The notes beneath the pieces are model-generated. The model searched no databases and was not told where the DNA came from. It saw nothing but the letters and a program-made list of their open reading frames with translations. Source: Cellulomonas phragmiteti (lineage in GTDB: Bacteria > Actinomycetota > Actinomycetes > Actinomycetales > Cellulomonadaceae). Taken from it: DNA of 64,000 bases. Made by a program: the position numbers and the translations under genes. The stretch lies in NCBI RefSeq assembly GCF_016862775.1, contig NZ_BONP01000003.1, positions 186,001 through 250,000 on the forward strand. The letters are read 5' to 3'. This document shows, one piece after another, positions 18,580-26,837 of the stretch (positions within the stretch are counted from its first letter, which is position 1; each line of letters starts with the position of its first letter).

Positions 18580-18624
18580 ACGACCGAGGACCGGTACCCG
18601 TTACGGGTACCGGTCCTCGGTCGT
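18580..18624. terminator. Bidirectional terminator with 21-bp perfect stem
   Basis: Bases 18580-18600 pair without mismatch with 18604-18624 around a TTA loop. It lies between two convergent genes (ends at 18513 and 18660), so it can stop transcription from both sides. Confidence 0.8.
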
Positions 18625-18659
18625 GTGCGGTGGCCCCGCCCCGGCGGGCGGGCCGTCGC

Positions 18660-18950
18660 TCAGCGCTCGCCCGCCCGGCCGCGGCGCAGGCCCTGGACCA
18701 GCGGCCCGACGATGAGCGCGACGCCCGCGGCGATGAGGAGCACGATCGCGGCGAGCTGCACGTCGATCGTGTACCCGGCGGCGACGATGAGGACGCCGAC
18801 GCCGACGAGCACGACGATCAGGCCCCAGGCGACCGTCCCCACCCGGACCCCGGTCCGGTGGACCGGCGGGGTGGTGTCGGACGTGACGTCGGACGTGGCG
18901 TCGGACGTGCCCGTGACGGGCTGGTCCTCGGGGGTGGTGGCGGTGCTCAT
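18660..18950 (-). CDS. Small two-helix membrane protein of the PspC cassette
   Basis: 96 residues: a polar N-terminal stretch with repeated TSDxTSD motifs, then two membrane helices (VGTVAWGLIVVLVGVGVLI and VQLAAIVLLIAAGVALIV) and a basic end. No family I can name. The start overlaps the stop of the PspC-domain gene by 4 bases, so the two are one transcript and the protein probably works at the same membrane site. Confidence 0.75.
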   Translation of the reverse strand: MSTATTPEDQPVTGTSDATSDVTSDTTPPVHRTGVRVGTVAWGLIVVLVGVGVLIVAAGYTIDVQLAAIVLLIAAGVALIVGPLVQGLRRGRAGER

Positions 18951-20377
18951 GATGCGGCCTCCTCGATGATGCGGACCTCGCCGACGCCCGACGAGATGTC
19001 GAGCACGAGGTTCGGTGAACCGGCGGCGGCGGCGTCGTCCTCGTAGGTCAGGTCCCCGAGGCCGACGCCACTCTGCTCCTGCACGTCGTCGTCCGACTCG
19101 AAGCGGACCGAGCCGATGCCGGCCGTGACGTTCGCACGCACGGCCGCCTCCTGCGGGACGACGACCGTGAGCTGCCCGGCGCCGATCGAGATCGGCACCC
19201 GCAGCACGGAGTCGTCCAGCGGGACGCCGGTCAGGTCGATGCGGGAGGTGCCCGCACCGAGATCGAAGCCGCTGCGCGCGTCCTCGCGGCTCGTGACGGT
19301 GACGTCCCGGGCCTGGCCCTCCCAGCCCCGGACGGTGTCCGACCAGTCGGTCTGGTGCACCAGGGCCGTCGGGACCCACACCAGGGCGCCGGCGACGGCG
19401 AGGAAGCCGACGAACCCGCTGCTGCGACCCCGCAGGCCGAGGGTCACGATGCCCAGACCCGCCAGGGCCAGCGCGACGCCGCCCGCGGTGAGCCCCACGG
19501 GGCCGGAGAACGCGCCGACCCGCTCGGCGAGCAGGAGCACGCCCAGGGTGACCACGCTCAGCCCGATGACGGTGCCGACCGTGACGGCGTCCGCGCTGCG
19601 GCGCGGCGGTCGGGGCGGGACCGGGGGAGCGGGCGGGACGGGCGCGCTGCCGTACGACGCGTACGGCGGGTACGGCGGGTAGGGCGGCGCGGGCGGTCCG
19701 CCGGGCACCGGCGGCACCGGTGGCGCGGGCGGCACGGGCATGGCGGCCGTCGCCGTGGACGCCCACGTCACGGGCGCCGCGGCGGCGCCGGCCGTCGGGG
19801 CCGAGCCGGGCGTGGCACCAGCACCCGGCGCGCCGGGCGACCACGCGGGCGCCTGCCACGTGCCGGGCTGACGACGCTGCACGGCGGTCACGACCAGGGC
19901 GACCACGCCGACGACGCACGCGAGCCACAGGACGCCGCCCAGGGCGCCGCCGCCGTCCCAGAACCACCACCAGCCGTCGCCGCGGGCGAGGCCGACGACG
20001 ACGAACGCGAGGGAGCCGAGCAGGGCGCCGTCGGCGTCGCCCGCGCCGAGCCGCTCGAGCAGGATGCGGTTGTCCCGGGCGTCCGGCAGGAGCGCCCAGG
20101 CCACCCCGTAGAGCACGAGCCCGAGCCCGCCGACGAGGAACGTCACGGCCAGCAGGCCGCGCACGATGAGTGGGTCGACCCCGACGCGCGCGGCCAGGCC
20201 GCCGGCGACCCCGCCGACCCAGCGCTCGTCGGAGCGGTACAGCCCCGTGCGGCGCACCCCGGCCCAGAAGGCGTGGGGGGCGGGCGGGGGCGTGGTGCCC
20301 GGGTGCGGTCCGGGACCCGGGCCGGGCGTCGTGCCCGGCGTGCCGGCGTCGGGGCCGGCGGGAGTCTGCGTGTCCAT
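18947..20377 (-). CDS. PspC-domain protein with LiaF-like C terminus
   Basis: 476 residues. A Pro/Gly-rich start is followed by a PspC domain (residues about 45-105: GLYRSDERWVGGVAGGLAAR, helix LAVTFLVGGLGLVLYGVAW), two more helices, a long proline-rich linker (PPAPPVPPVPGG), four helices, and an outward beta domain (SRIDLTGVPLDDS, VPISIGAGQLTVVVP) similar to the C-terminal part of LiaF. Such proteins sense or restrain envelope-stress signalling together with a neighbouring kinase. The ATG at 20375-20377 is preferred; an upstream ATG at 20536 would add 53 residues of unlikely sequence. It diverges from the PspC-kinase gene at 20524. Confidence 0.85.
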   Translation of the reverse strand: MDTQTPAGPDAGTPGTTPGPGPGPHPGTTPPPAPHAFWAGVRRTGLYRSDERWVGGVAGGLAARVGVDPLIVRGLLAVTFLVGGLGLVLYGVAWALLPDARDNRILLERLGAGDADGALLGSLAFVVVGLARGDGWWWFWDGGGALGGVLWLACVVGVVALVVTAVQRRQPGTWQAPAWSPGAPGAGATPGSAPTAGAAAAPVTWASTATAAMPVPPAPPVPPVPGGPPAPPYPPYPPYASYGSAPVPPAPPVPPRPPRRSADAVTVGTVIGLSVVTLGVLLLAERVGAFSGPVGLTAGGVALALAGLGIVTLGLRGRSSGFVGFLAVAGALVWVPTALVHQTDWSDTVRGWEGQARDVTVTSREDARSGFDLGAGTSRIDLTGVPLDDSVLRVPISIGAGQLTVVVPQEAAVRANVTAGIGSVRFESDDDVQEQSGVGLGDLTYEDDAAAAGSPNLVLDISSGVGEVRIIEEAAS

Positions 20378-20523
20378 GGCTCGATCCTGGACGCCGGCGG
20401 TGCCGCACACATCGGGGACCACCCCTGACCCGACCCTGGGGCCGACCCCCAGGTCCCGCTCCGCGACCCTGAACCTCGCCCGGGTGCACGCCCGGGCGTC
20501 CCCCCGCGTGTGACGATCAGTGC

Positions 20524-21855
20524 GTGACCACTGCACCGTACGGCGCCACCGCGCAGGCCGGCGCGCCCGTGCGCGTCCGTCTGCCGCTGCGCCGCCCGGA
20601 GCGGGGGAGGTGGTTCGCCGGGGTCGCGACGGGGCTGGCGGCGCACCTCGACCTGCCGGTCGGGCTCGTGCGCGTCGTGCTCGTCGCGCTCGTGCCCGTC
20701 GCGGGCGTCGGCCTGGCGCTCTACGTGTTCTGGTGGCTCACCGTGCCCGTGGGCGACCCGGCCGTGGCGGCGGCGTCCGGACGGCCCAGCGCGCTGCAGC
20801 GGCTCGCCCGCCGCCAGGCGCTGCGTGCCGACGGGCGGCGCATCCCGTGGGCGGAGCTCGCGCTGGGCGCGCTGCTCGTGGTGACGGCCGGCGTGCTGGT
20901 CGCGATGCGGTCGGGTGCGCGCCTCGACGCGCCGTGGGCGCTGCCCGTGCTGGTGGTGCTCGTCGGCGTCGCCCTCGCCTGGAGCCAGCTCGACGCGGTC
21001 CAGCACGGCCGGGCGGACGGACGCCGCATCAGCGTCCTGCGGCTCATCGGCGGCGGGCTGCTCGCCGCGGCCGGGGTGCTGCTGATCGCGGGTCAGGCCG
21101 TCGGGCAGGGCGTCGAGCCGATGCTGCTGGTGCAGTCCGGCGTCGCGGCGCTGGCGGTGCTGCTGGGTGTGGGGCTGGTCATGGCGCCGTGGTGGGTGCG
21201 GCTCGTGCGCGAGCTGGGGGACGAGCGGGCGGCCCGCGCCCGGGAGGCCGAGCGGGCGGACATCGCGGCGCACCTGCATGACTCGGTGCTGCAGACGCTC
21301 GCGCTCATCCGCGCGCGCGCCGACGACCCGGCCGACGTCGCCCGCATGGCCCGCGCGCAGGAGCGCGAGCTGCGCGAGTGGCTGTACGACGACCGTCACG
21401 AGCCGGGGACGTCGCTGGTCGGGGCCCTGCGTGCGGTCGTCGCCGAGGTCGAGGACTCACGCTCGGGTCCGGGCGGCGAGCCCGTGGCGGTCGACGTCGT
21501 CGTCGTGGGCGACCGTGTCCCCGAGCCCGACACCCTCGCGCTGCTGCAGGCCACGCGCGAGGCCCTCGTCAACGCCGTGGTGCACGGCCGGCCGCCGGTG
21601 TCGCTGTACCTGGAGGTCGGTCCGCAGTCCGTCGAGGTCTTCGTGCGGGACCGCGGCGAGGGGTTCGACCTGGACGACGTCGGTCCCGACCGCTTCGGCG
21701 TCCGGGAGTCGATCATGGGACGCGTGCGGCGCCGTGGCGGCACCGCACGTGTGACGAGCAGCCCCGAGCGGGGCACCGAGGTCCACCTGTGCATGCCCGT
21801 CGGCGGCGGCGGGTCCGGCAGGGGCCCGGACGAGGACGAGGAGCGCGAGGCGTGA
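20524..21855 (+). CDS. PspC-domain sensor histidine kinase
   Basis: 443 residues. An N-terminal PspC domain (RRPERGRWFAGVATGLAAHL, then a helix with VRVVLVALVPVAGVG) is fused to about four more membrane helices and a HisKA_3/HATPase kinase. The phospho-acceptor is His252 in HLHDSVLQTLALI; ATPase motifs include EALVNAVVHG and VRDRGEGFDLDD. This is the usual actinobacterial envelope-stress kinase, related to LiaS. It diverges from the PspC/LiaF-like gene and overlaps its response regulator by 4 bases, giving a three-component set (LiaF-like, LiaS-like, LiaR-like). Confidence 0.9.
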   Translation: MTTAPYGATAQAGAPVRVRLPLRRPERGRWFAGVATGLAAHLDLPVGLVRVVLVALVPVAGVGLALYVFWWLTVPVGDPAVAAASGRPSALQRLARRQALRADGRRIPWAELALGALLVVTAGVLVAMRSGARLDAPWALPVLVVLVGVALAWSQLDAVQHGRADGRRISVLRLIGGGLLAAAGVLLIAGQAVGQGVEPMLLVQSGVAALAVLLGVGLVMAPWWVRLVRELGDERAARAREAERADIAAHLHDSVLQTLALIRARADDPADVARMARAQERELREWLYDDRHEPGTSLVGALRAVVAEVEDSRSGPGGEPVAVDVVVVGDRVPEPDTLALLQATREALVNAVVHGRPPVSLYLEVGPQSVEVFVRDRGEGFDLDDVGPDRFGVRESIMGRVRRRGGTARVTSSPERGTEVHLCMPVGGGGSGRGPDEDEEREA

Positions 21856-22505
21856 ACGAACCGGTCGACGTGGTGCTGGTCGACGACCACCACATGTTCC
21901 GTGCGGGCGTGAAGGCGTCCCTCGACGCCCGCGTGCGCGTGGTGGGTGAGGCGGCGACGGTCGACGAGGCGGTGCAGGTGGTCCACGACCTGCGGCCCCC
22001 GGTGGTCGTGCTCGACGTCCACCTGCCCGGTGGTGACGGCGGGGGTGGCGCCGAGGTCGTGCGGCGCTGCGTCGACGTGCCCGGGACCCGGTTCCTCGCG
22101 CTGTCGGTGTCCGACGCGGCCGAGGACGTCGTGGCCGTCATCCGCGTCGGTGCGCGCGGCTACGTGACGAAGGCGATCGACGCGACGGCGCTCTCGGACG
22201 CCGTGCTGCGGGTCGCGGGCGGCGACGCGGTGTTCTCTCCGCGGCTCGCCGGCTTCGTGCTCGACGCCTTCGGTGCGGCGGCGGGCGACGTCGCGACGGG
22301 CGACGACGAGCTGGACCGGCTCTCGGCGCGCGAGCGCGAGGTGATGCGGCTCATCGCGCGCGGGTACACGTACCGCGAGGTCGCGGGCGAGCTGTTCATC
22401 TCGGTGAAGACCGTCGAGACGCACGTGTCCGCGGTGCTGCGCAAGCTGCAGCTGTCGAACCGCAACGAGCTGACCCGGTGGGCGGCGGCGCGTCGCCTGC
22501 TCTGA
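21852..22505 (+). CDS. LuxR-family response regulator, LiaR-like
   Basis: 217 residues: receiver with VLVDDHHMFRAGV, phospho-acceptor Asp55 in VVLDVHLPGG, and the switch Lys in GYVTKAID, followed by a LuxR helix-turn-helix (LSAREREVMRLIARGYTYRE, ISVKTVETHVSAVLRKLQLS). It starts at a GTG overlapping the kinase stop. It probably controls its own cassette and the divergent PspC gene. Unlike the regulator at 8651, all receiver residues are intact. Confidence 0.92.
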   Translation: MNEPVDVVLVDDHHMFRAGVKASLDARVRVVGEAATVDEAVQVVHDLRPPVVVLDVHLPGGDGGGGAEVVRRCVDVPGTRFLALSVSDAAEDVVAVIRVGARGYVTKAIDATALSDAVLRVAGGDAVFSPRLAGFVLDAFGAAAGDVATGDDELDRLSAREREVMRLIARGYTYREVAGELFISVKTVETHVSAVLRKLQLSNRNELTRWAAARRLL

Positions 22506-22523
22506 GCCGGCCTGCCCGGCTCA
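22503..22523. terminator. Compact bidirectional hairpin spanning both stop codons
   Basis: TGAGCCGG and CCGGCTCA form an 8-bp stem with a 5-base loop. The stem contains the stop codon of the response regulator on one side and that of the convergent HIT-like gene on the other. Confidence 0.6.
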
Positions 22524-23150
22524 GCGGGGGGCGGTGCCCGCGTCCAGCGCGGCGACGACCGACGCGACGACGGCGTCCCACTCGTCGTCGGGAAGGGCGG
22601 GCAGGTGGTGCGTCCACAGCGGCATGACCAGGCCGCGCAGCTGCACCATGCCCTCGGGCCGGGCGAAGAAGAAGACGTGCAGGTGCCCGTTGCCGTCGCC
22701 CCAGCGGTGCACGTGCACCCGGCCGACGCCGGGGACGGCGGCCAGGGCACGTTCGACGCGCACGATCATGCGGCCCAGCTCGCCCGCGGCCTCGTCGTCG
22801 AGGTCGCCCAGGTCCCCGTGCGCGCGGGGGCCCAGGACGAGCGTCGGGACGCTGACCGGGCGGGGCGCGCTGAGCACCCACGTGTCGTCCGTCCACGCGA
22901 AGCGCGCGTCGTCCTGCGCGCACCGCGAGCAGGTGCTCGCGTCCTCGTCCTGCCGCGGCGGCTCGGGCACGACCGGGTCCTCGAGCGCGCGCAGCCGCAG
23001 GCCCTCCCGCTCGAAGGGGAAGGTCTCCCAGTCGGCGATGGTGCCGACGGCCGCGCGCCCGTCGGGGCCGGCCGCGGCGCGGGCGCGGGCGACCAGGGCC
23101 TCGACGTCGAGCGTGGCGCCCGTGGCCGGGTCGTCGGTCGTGCCGGTCAT
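22521..23150 (-). CDS. HIT-like protein of unknown substrate
   Basis: 209 residues. A CxxC pair near residue 74 (CSRCAQDD) precedes WTDDTWVLSAPRPVSVPTLV and the segment HVHRWGDGNGHLHVFFFARP, which matches the layout of histidine-triad nucleotide-binding proteins of the GalT/HIT superfamily. The triad is not canonical HxHxHxx, so nucleotide hydrolase or transferase activity is not certain. No signal peptide. Start ATG is the only good one. It diverges from the small membrane gene at 23324, with a TetR-like palindrome in the shared gap. Confidence 0.6.
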   Translation of the reverse strand: MTGTTDDPATGATLDVEALVARARAAAGPDGRAAVGTIADWETFPFEREGLRLRALEDPVVPEPPRQDEDASTCSRCAQDDARFAWTDDTWVLSAPRPVSVPTLVLGPRAHGDLGDLDDEAAGELGRMIVRVERALAAVPGVGRVHVHRWGDGNGHLHVFFFARPEGMVQLRGLVMPLWTHHLPALPDDEWDAVVASVVAALDAGTAPR

Positions 23151-23286
23151 GCGCGCCCCCTGGTGGTCCGTGTCGTCCGTGTCATCCGTGGTCGTGCGAG
23201 CCGTGCCGGCCCGTGCGGGTCGGTGCGGGGCCGTGCCCGAGGCTAGCGGGCCGCCGGCGGCGGGGTCCGGTGCGCGTCCGGCAGCG

Positions 23287-23307
23287 GATCTGACGGGACG
23301 TCAGATC
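23287..23307. promoter_or_regulatory. 8-bp inverted repeat, candidate repressor operator
   Basis: GATCTGAC and GTCAGATC flank a 5-base centre GGGAC. The repeat ends 3 bases before the -10 box (23311-23316) of the membrane gene at 23324 and lies in the gap to the divergent HIT-like gene. Spacing and symmetry resemble TetR-type operators. Confidence 0.55.
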
Positions 23308-23310
23308 GTC

Positions 23311-23316
23311 TAGGGT
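23311..23316 (+). promoter_or_regulatory. Leaderless -10 box
   Basis: TAGGGT lies exactly 7 bases before the ATG at 23324. No ribosome site is visible, in line with a leaderless transcript. Confidence 0.6.
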
Positions 23317-23323
23317 GGTGCGC

Positions 23324-23671
23324 ATGGACGTCGTGTACGGGGTGCTCGTGGTGCTCCACCTCCTCGGGTGGGCGATGGTGTTCGGTGGCGTGCTGGCCGG
23401 CCTGCGGAAGGCGACGCTCACGCCGGGCGCCCTGCACGGGGTGCTGACGGCGCTGCTGACCGGCCTGGTGCTCGTGGGGCTCGCGTCGTCGGGCGTGGCG
23501 GGCCAGGCGCCCGACCACGTCAAGATCGCGGTCAAGCTCGTCGTCGCCCTCGTCGTGACCGCGCTGGTGGTCGTCGGGCACCGGCAGCCCCGGCGCGTGA
23601 CGCGCGGGTACCTCGGGGCGATCGCGGGCCTCACCGCGCTGAACGTCGCGGTCGCCGTCCTCTGGCGCTGA
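23324..23671 (+). CDS. Small polytopic membrane protein
   Basis: 115 residues with about four membrane helices (VYGVLVVLHLLGWAMVFGG, LHGVLTALLTGLVLVGLASS, VKIAVKLVVALVVTALVVV, LGAIAGLTALNVAVAVLW). A conserved-looking His in the first helix and the GHRQPRR loop are the only polar marks. Family not recognised with confidence; similar short four-helix proteins are annotated as hypothetical in actinobacteria. The gene is preceded by a leaderless promoter and a palindromic candidate operator, so it seems specifically regulated. Confidence 0.72.
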   Translation: MDVVYGVLVVLHLLGWAMVFGGVLAGLRKATLTPGALHGVLTALLTGLVLVGLASSGVAGQAPDHVKIAVKLVVALVVTALVVVGHRQPRRVTRGYLGAIAGLTALNVAVAVLWR

Positions 23672-23695
23672 CCGGCGCCGCCGGGCGCGAGTCGC

Positions 23696-23701
23696 TAGCC
23701 T
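23696..23701 (+). promoter_or_regulatory. Leaderless -10 box
   Basis: TAGCCT sits 7 bases before the GTG at 23709, the same geometry as at guaA and purN. Confidence 0.6.
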
Positions 23702-23708
23702 CACGTCC

Positions 23709-24203
23709 GTGACGATCGACTGGGCCGCGGAGCTCGACCTGCTCGTGACGGTCCTCGTCGTCGTCGGGCTGGTCGGCGTGGTCGTGCAGGTGCTGCCCGG
23801 GGCCTTCCTCGTCGGCGGTGCCGTGACGCTGTGGGGCGCGCTGCAGGGCACCGGTCTCGGGTGGACGGTCGCCGTCGTCGCCGTGCTGCTCACCGCCGCG
23901 GGGCAGGTGGTGAAGTACCTCGTCGCGGGGCGCCACCTGCAGCGCTCCGGCGTGCGCAGCAGCACCCTCGCGTGGGGGGCGGTCGCGGGTGTCGTCGGGT
24001 TCTTCGTCGTCCCGGTGGTCGGGCTGTTCCTCTTCTTCGTCGGTGCCGTCTTCCTCGTCGAGTGGCTGCGCGCGCGCGACACCCGGACGGCCTGGCGTGC
24101 GACGGTGCGCGCCCTGCAGGCGACCGGCCTGACGATCCTCGTGGAGCTGGCCACCGCGATGCTGGTCGTCGGGGTGTGGGTGGTGGCGCTCGTCGCACGC
24201 TGA
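23709..24203 (+). CDS. DUF456 family membrane protein
   Basis: 164 residues with the DUF456 pattern: LLVTVLVVVGLVGVVVQVLP followed by GAFLVGGAVTLWGAL, then a glycine-zipper-like stretch (GAVAGVVGFFVVPVVGLFLF) and a final helix (ILVELATAMLVVGVWVVALV). The family is widespread and of unknown function. Start GTG is fixed by the leaderless promoter. The next gene has its own promoter. Confidence 0.85.
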   Translation: MTIDWAAELDLLVTVLVVVGLVGVVVQVLPGAFLVGGAVTLWGALQGTGLGWTVAVVAVLLTAAGQVVKYLVAGRHLQRSGVRSSTLAWGAVAGVVGFFVVPVVGLFLFFVGAVFLVEWLRARDTRTAWRATVRALQATGLTILVELATAMLVVGVWVVALVAR

Positions 24204-24241
24204 CGCGGGCACGCCGGCGCCGGGATGTCGGTGGCGGCGCC

Positions 24242-24247
24242 TAGGCT
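24242..24247 (+). promoter_or_regulatory. Promoter -10 box of pcrA
   Basis: TAGGCT lies 10 bases before the ATG at 24258. A GGGAGG site between box and start leaves almost no leader, so the transcript is leaderless or nearly so. Confidence 0.55.
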
Positions 24248-24257
24248 GGGAGGTGCC

Positions 24258-26822
24258 ATGACGTCGTTGTTCGAGAGCCTCGCCCTGCCCGTCCCCGGAG
24301 CGCCCGTCCCGGCGCCCGACGCGCGCGCCGCCGTCGCGCGCTCGCACGCCGGGGAGTCCTCCGGGCTGCCGCTGGTCGTCCCGCCGCGGGACGACGACCC
24401 CGCCGACCCGCACGACGCGCAGGCCGCGGACCGCGCGGCCGCCGACGCGACCCGTGCCGCCGCGCTGCTCGACGGGCTCAACCCGCAGCAGCGCGCGGCC
24501 GTGCTGCACGGGGGCGGGCCGCTGCTCATCGTCGCGGGTGCCGGGTCGGGCAAGACGCGTGTGCTGACGCACCGCATCGCGCACCTGCTGGCCACGCGCC
24601 GGGCGCGCGCGGGCGAGATCCTCGCGATCACGTTCACCAACAAGGCGGCCGCCGAGATGCGCGAGCGCGTCGAGCACCTCGTCGGGCCGTCGGCGCAGCG
24701 CATGTGGGTCTCGACGTTCCACTCCGCGTGCGTGCGGATCCTGCGGCGCGAGGCCGCGACGCTGGGGCTGCGCACGAGCTTCTCGATCTACGACCAGGCC
24801 GACTCGCAGCGGCTGCTGACGCTCGTCGCCCGCGAGCTCGAGCTGGACCCCAAGCGGTACCCGGCCAAGGCGCTGGGGCACAAGATCTCCGCGCTCAAGG
24901 ACGAGCTCGTCGACCCCGACGCGTTCGCCGCCAGCAACGGCGGCGGGAAGGCCGACGAGTTCGACACGGTCCTCGCGCAGGTCTACACGCGCTACCAGCA
25001 GCGGCTGCAGCAGGCCAACGCCCTGGACTTCGACGACCTCATCATGCGCACCGTCCACCTGCTGCAGGCGTTCCCGCAGGTCGCCGAGCACTACCGCCGC
25101 CGGTTCCGGCACGTCCTGGTCGACGAGTACCAGGACACCAACCACGCGCAGTACGTGCTGGTGCGCGAGCTCGCGGGCGTCGGGGCGCAGGACGGCGACG
25201 GCGTCGGGCGCGGCGAGCTGACCGTCGTCGGTGACGCCGACCAGTCGATCTACGCGTTCCGCGGGGCGTCGATCCGCAACATCATGGAGTTCGAGGCCGA
25301 CTACCCGGACGCCACCACGATCCTGCTGGAGCAGAACTACCGCTCGACGCAGACCATCCTCTCGGCCGCCAACGCCGTCATCAGCAAGAACTCCGGACGC
25401 CAGGCCAAGCGCCTGTGGACCGACTCCGGTGCCGGCGCGCAGATCGTCGCGTACGTCGCGGACACCGAGCACGAGGAGGCGCGGTTCGTCGCCGAGGAGA
25501 TCGACCGGCTCGGCGACACCGACGGCGTGCGGCCCGGCGACGTCGCGATCTTCTACCGGGCCAACGCGCAGTCGCGTGCGCTCGAGGAGGTGCTGGTCCG
25601 CGTCGGGCTTCCCTACAAGGTCGTCGGCGGCACGCGCTTCTACGAGCGCAAGGAGATCAAGGACGCCGTCGCGTACCTGCGGGCGATCGCCAACCCCGAC
25701 GACGACGTGAGCACCCGACGCATCCTCAACGAGCCGAAGCGCGGGCTGGGGGACCGGTCGGAGGCCATGGTCGCCTCCTACGCGGAGCGGGAGCGCATCT
25801 CGTTCGGTGCCGCCCTCACGCGCCTCGACGAGGTGCCCGGCCTCGGGACGCGCGCGCTCACCGGGCTGCGCGCGTTCGCCGGGATGCTCGACGAGCTGCG
25901 CGACCTCGCCGCGTCCGGCGCCGGACCCGCCCAGGTGCTCGGCGCCGCCCTCGACCGCAGCGGCTACCTCACGACGCTGCGCGGCAGCGACGACCCGCAG
26001 GACGGCTCACGCGTCGACAACCTCGCCGAGCTGCACGCGGTCGCCGCCGAGTTCGAGCAGGCCGAGCCCGAGGGGACCCTCACCGACTTCCTCGAGCGCG
26101 TGTCCCTCGTCGCGGACTCGGACCAGATCCCCGTGCCGGACGGCGCCGACGACGCCGCGACCGCCGCCGCGGCGCGCGACGCGGGCGTGGTGACGCTCAT
26201 GACGCTCCACACCGCCAAGGGCCTCGAGTTCCCCGTCGTGTTCCTCACCGGCATGGAGGACGGCACCTTCCCGCACATGCGCTCCCTGGCCGACCCGGAC
26301 CAGCTCGCGGAGGAGCGGCGCCTGGCGTACGTCGGGCTCACGCGCGCGCGGCAGCGCCTGTACGTGTCACGCGCCGCGGTGCGCACCGCCTGGGGCGTGC
26401 CCAACGAGTTCCCGCCCAGCCGCTTCCTCGACGACCTCCCCGACGACCTCGTGGACTGGCGCCGCCGGGAGTCCTCGACGTCGCGGCTGCGCGGCGGATG
26501 GGGCTCGGGCTTCGGGTCCGGCGGCGGTGCACGCGGCGGGTCGTCGTGGGGCGAGCGCGGCGGCTCCGGGTCGAGCAGCGGTCCGGTCCGCACCGAGAAG
26601 CGCGAGCCGCTGCCGCGCACCGGGGCCTCGTTCGGCTCGGCGACACCCCGTGCCGCCGTCCCCGACCTCGCCGTCGGCGACAAGGTCACGCACGACGCCT
26701 ACGGGCTGGGGACGGTCGTCGCGCTCGAGGGGGCGGGTCAGAACGCGGTCGCCAAGATCGACTTCGGCACGAACGGCGAGAAGCGCCTGCTGCTGCGGTA
26801 CTCCCCGGTGACCAAGCTGTAG
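24258..26822 (+). CDS. pcrA: ATP-dependent DNA helicase PcrA/UvrD
   Basis: 854 residues. Superfamily 1A helicase working in DNA repair and replication-transcription conflict. After a divergent N-terminal tail of about 75 residues come motif Q (LNPQQRAAVLHGG), Walker A AGAGSGKTRVL, motif Ib (STFHSACVRILRR), motif II (VDEYQDTNHAQY), motif III (GDADQSIYAFRGA), motif IV (EQNYRST), motif V (LMTLHTAKGLEFPVVF) and motif VI (YVGLTRARQRLY). A Gly/Ser-rich linker leads to the C-terminal Tudor-like RNA-polymerase contact domain (VGDKVTHDAYGLGTVVALEG) ending SPVTKL, as is usual for actinobacterial PcrA. Confidence 0.96.
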   Translation: MTSLFESLALPVPGAPVPAPDARAAVARSHAGESSGLPLVVPPRDDDPADPHDAQAADRAAADATRAAALLDGLNPQQRAAVLHGGGPLLIVAGAGSGKTRVLTHRIAHLLATRRARAGEILAITFTNKAAAEMRERVEHLVGPSAQRMWVSTFHSACVRILRREAATLGLRTSFSIYDQADSQRLLTLVARELELDPKRYPAKALGHKISALKDELVDPDAFAASNGGGKADEFDTVLAQVYTRYQQRLQQANALDFDDLIMRTVHLLQAFPQVAEHYRRRFRHVLVDEYQDTNHAQYVLVRELAGVGAQDGDGVGRGELTVVGDADQSIYAFRGASIRNIMEFEADYPDATTILLEQNYRSTQTILSAANAVISKNSGRQAKRLWTDSGAGAQIVAYVADTEHEEARFVAEEIDRLGDTDGVRPGDVAIFYRANAQSRALEEVLVRVGLPYKVVGGTRFYERKEIKDAVAYLRAIANPDDDVSTRRILNEPKRGLGDRSEAMVASYAERERISFGAALTRLDEVPGLGTRALTGLRAFAGMLDELRDLAASGAGPAQVLGAALDRSGYLTTLRGSDDPQDGSRVDNLAELHAVAAEFEQAEPEGTLTDFLERVSLVADSDQIPVPDGADDAATAAAARDAGVVTLMTLHTAKGLEFPVVFLTGMEDGTFPHMRSLADPDQLAEERRLAYVGLTRARQRLYVSRAAVRTAWGVPNEFPPSRFLDDLPDDLVDWRRRESSTSRLRGGWGSGFGSGGGARGGSSWGERGGSGSSSGPVRTEKREPLPRTGASFGSATPRAAVPDLAVGDKVTHDAYGLGTVVALEGAGQNAVAKIDFGTNGEKRLLLRYSPVTKL

Positions 26823-26837
26823 GGACGGGCGGCCACG

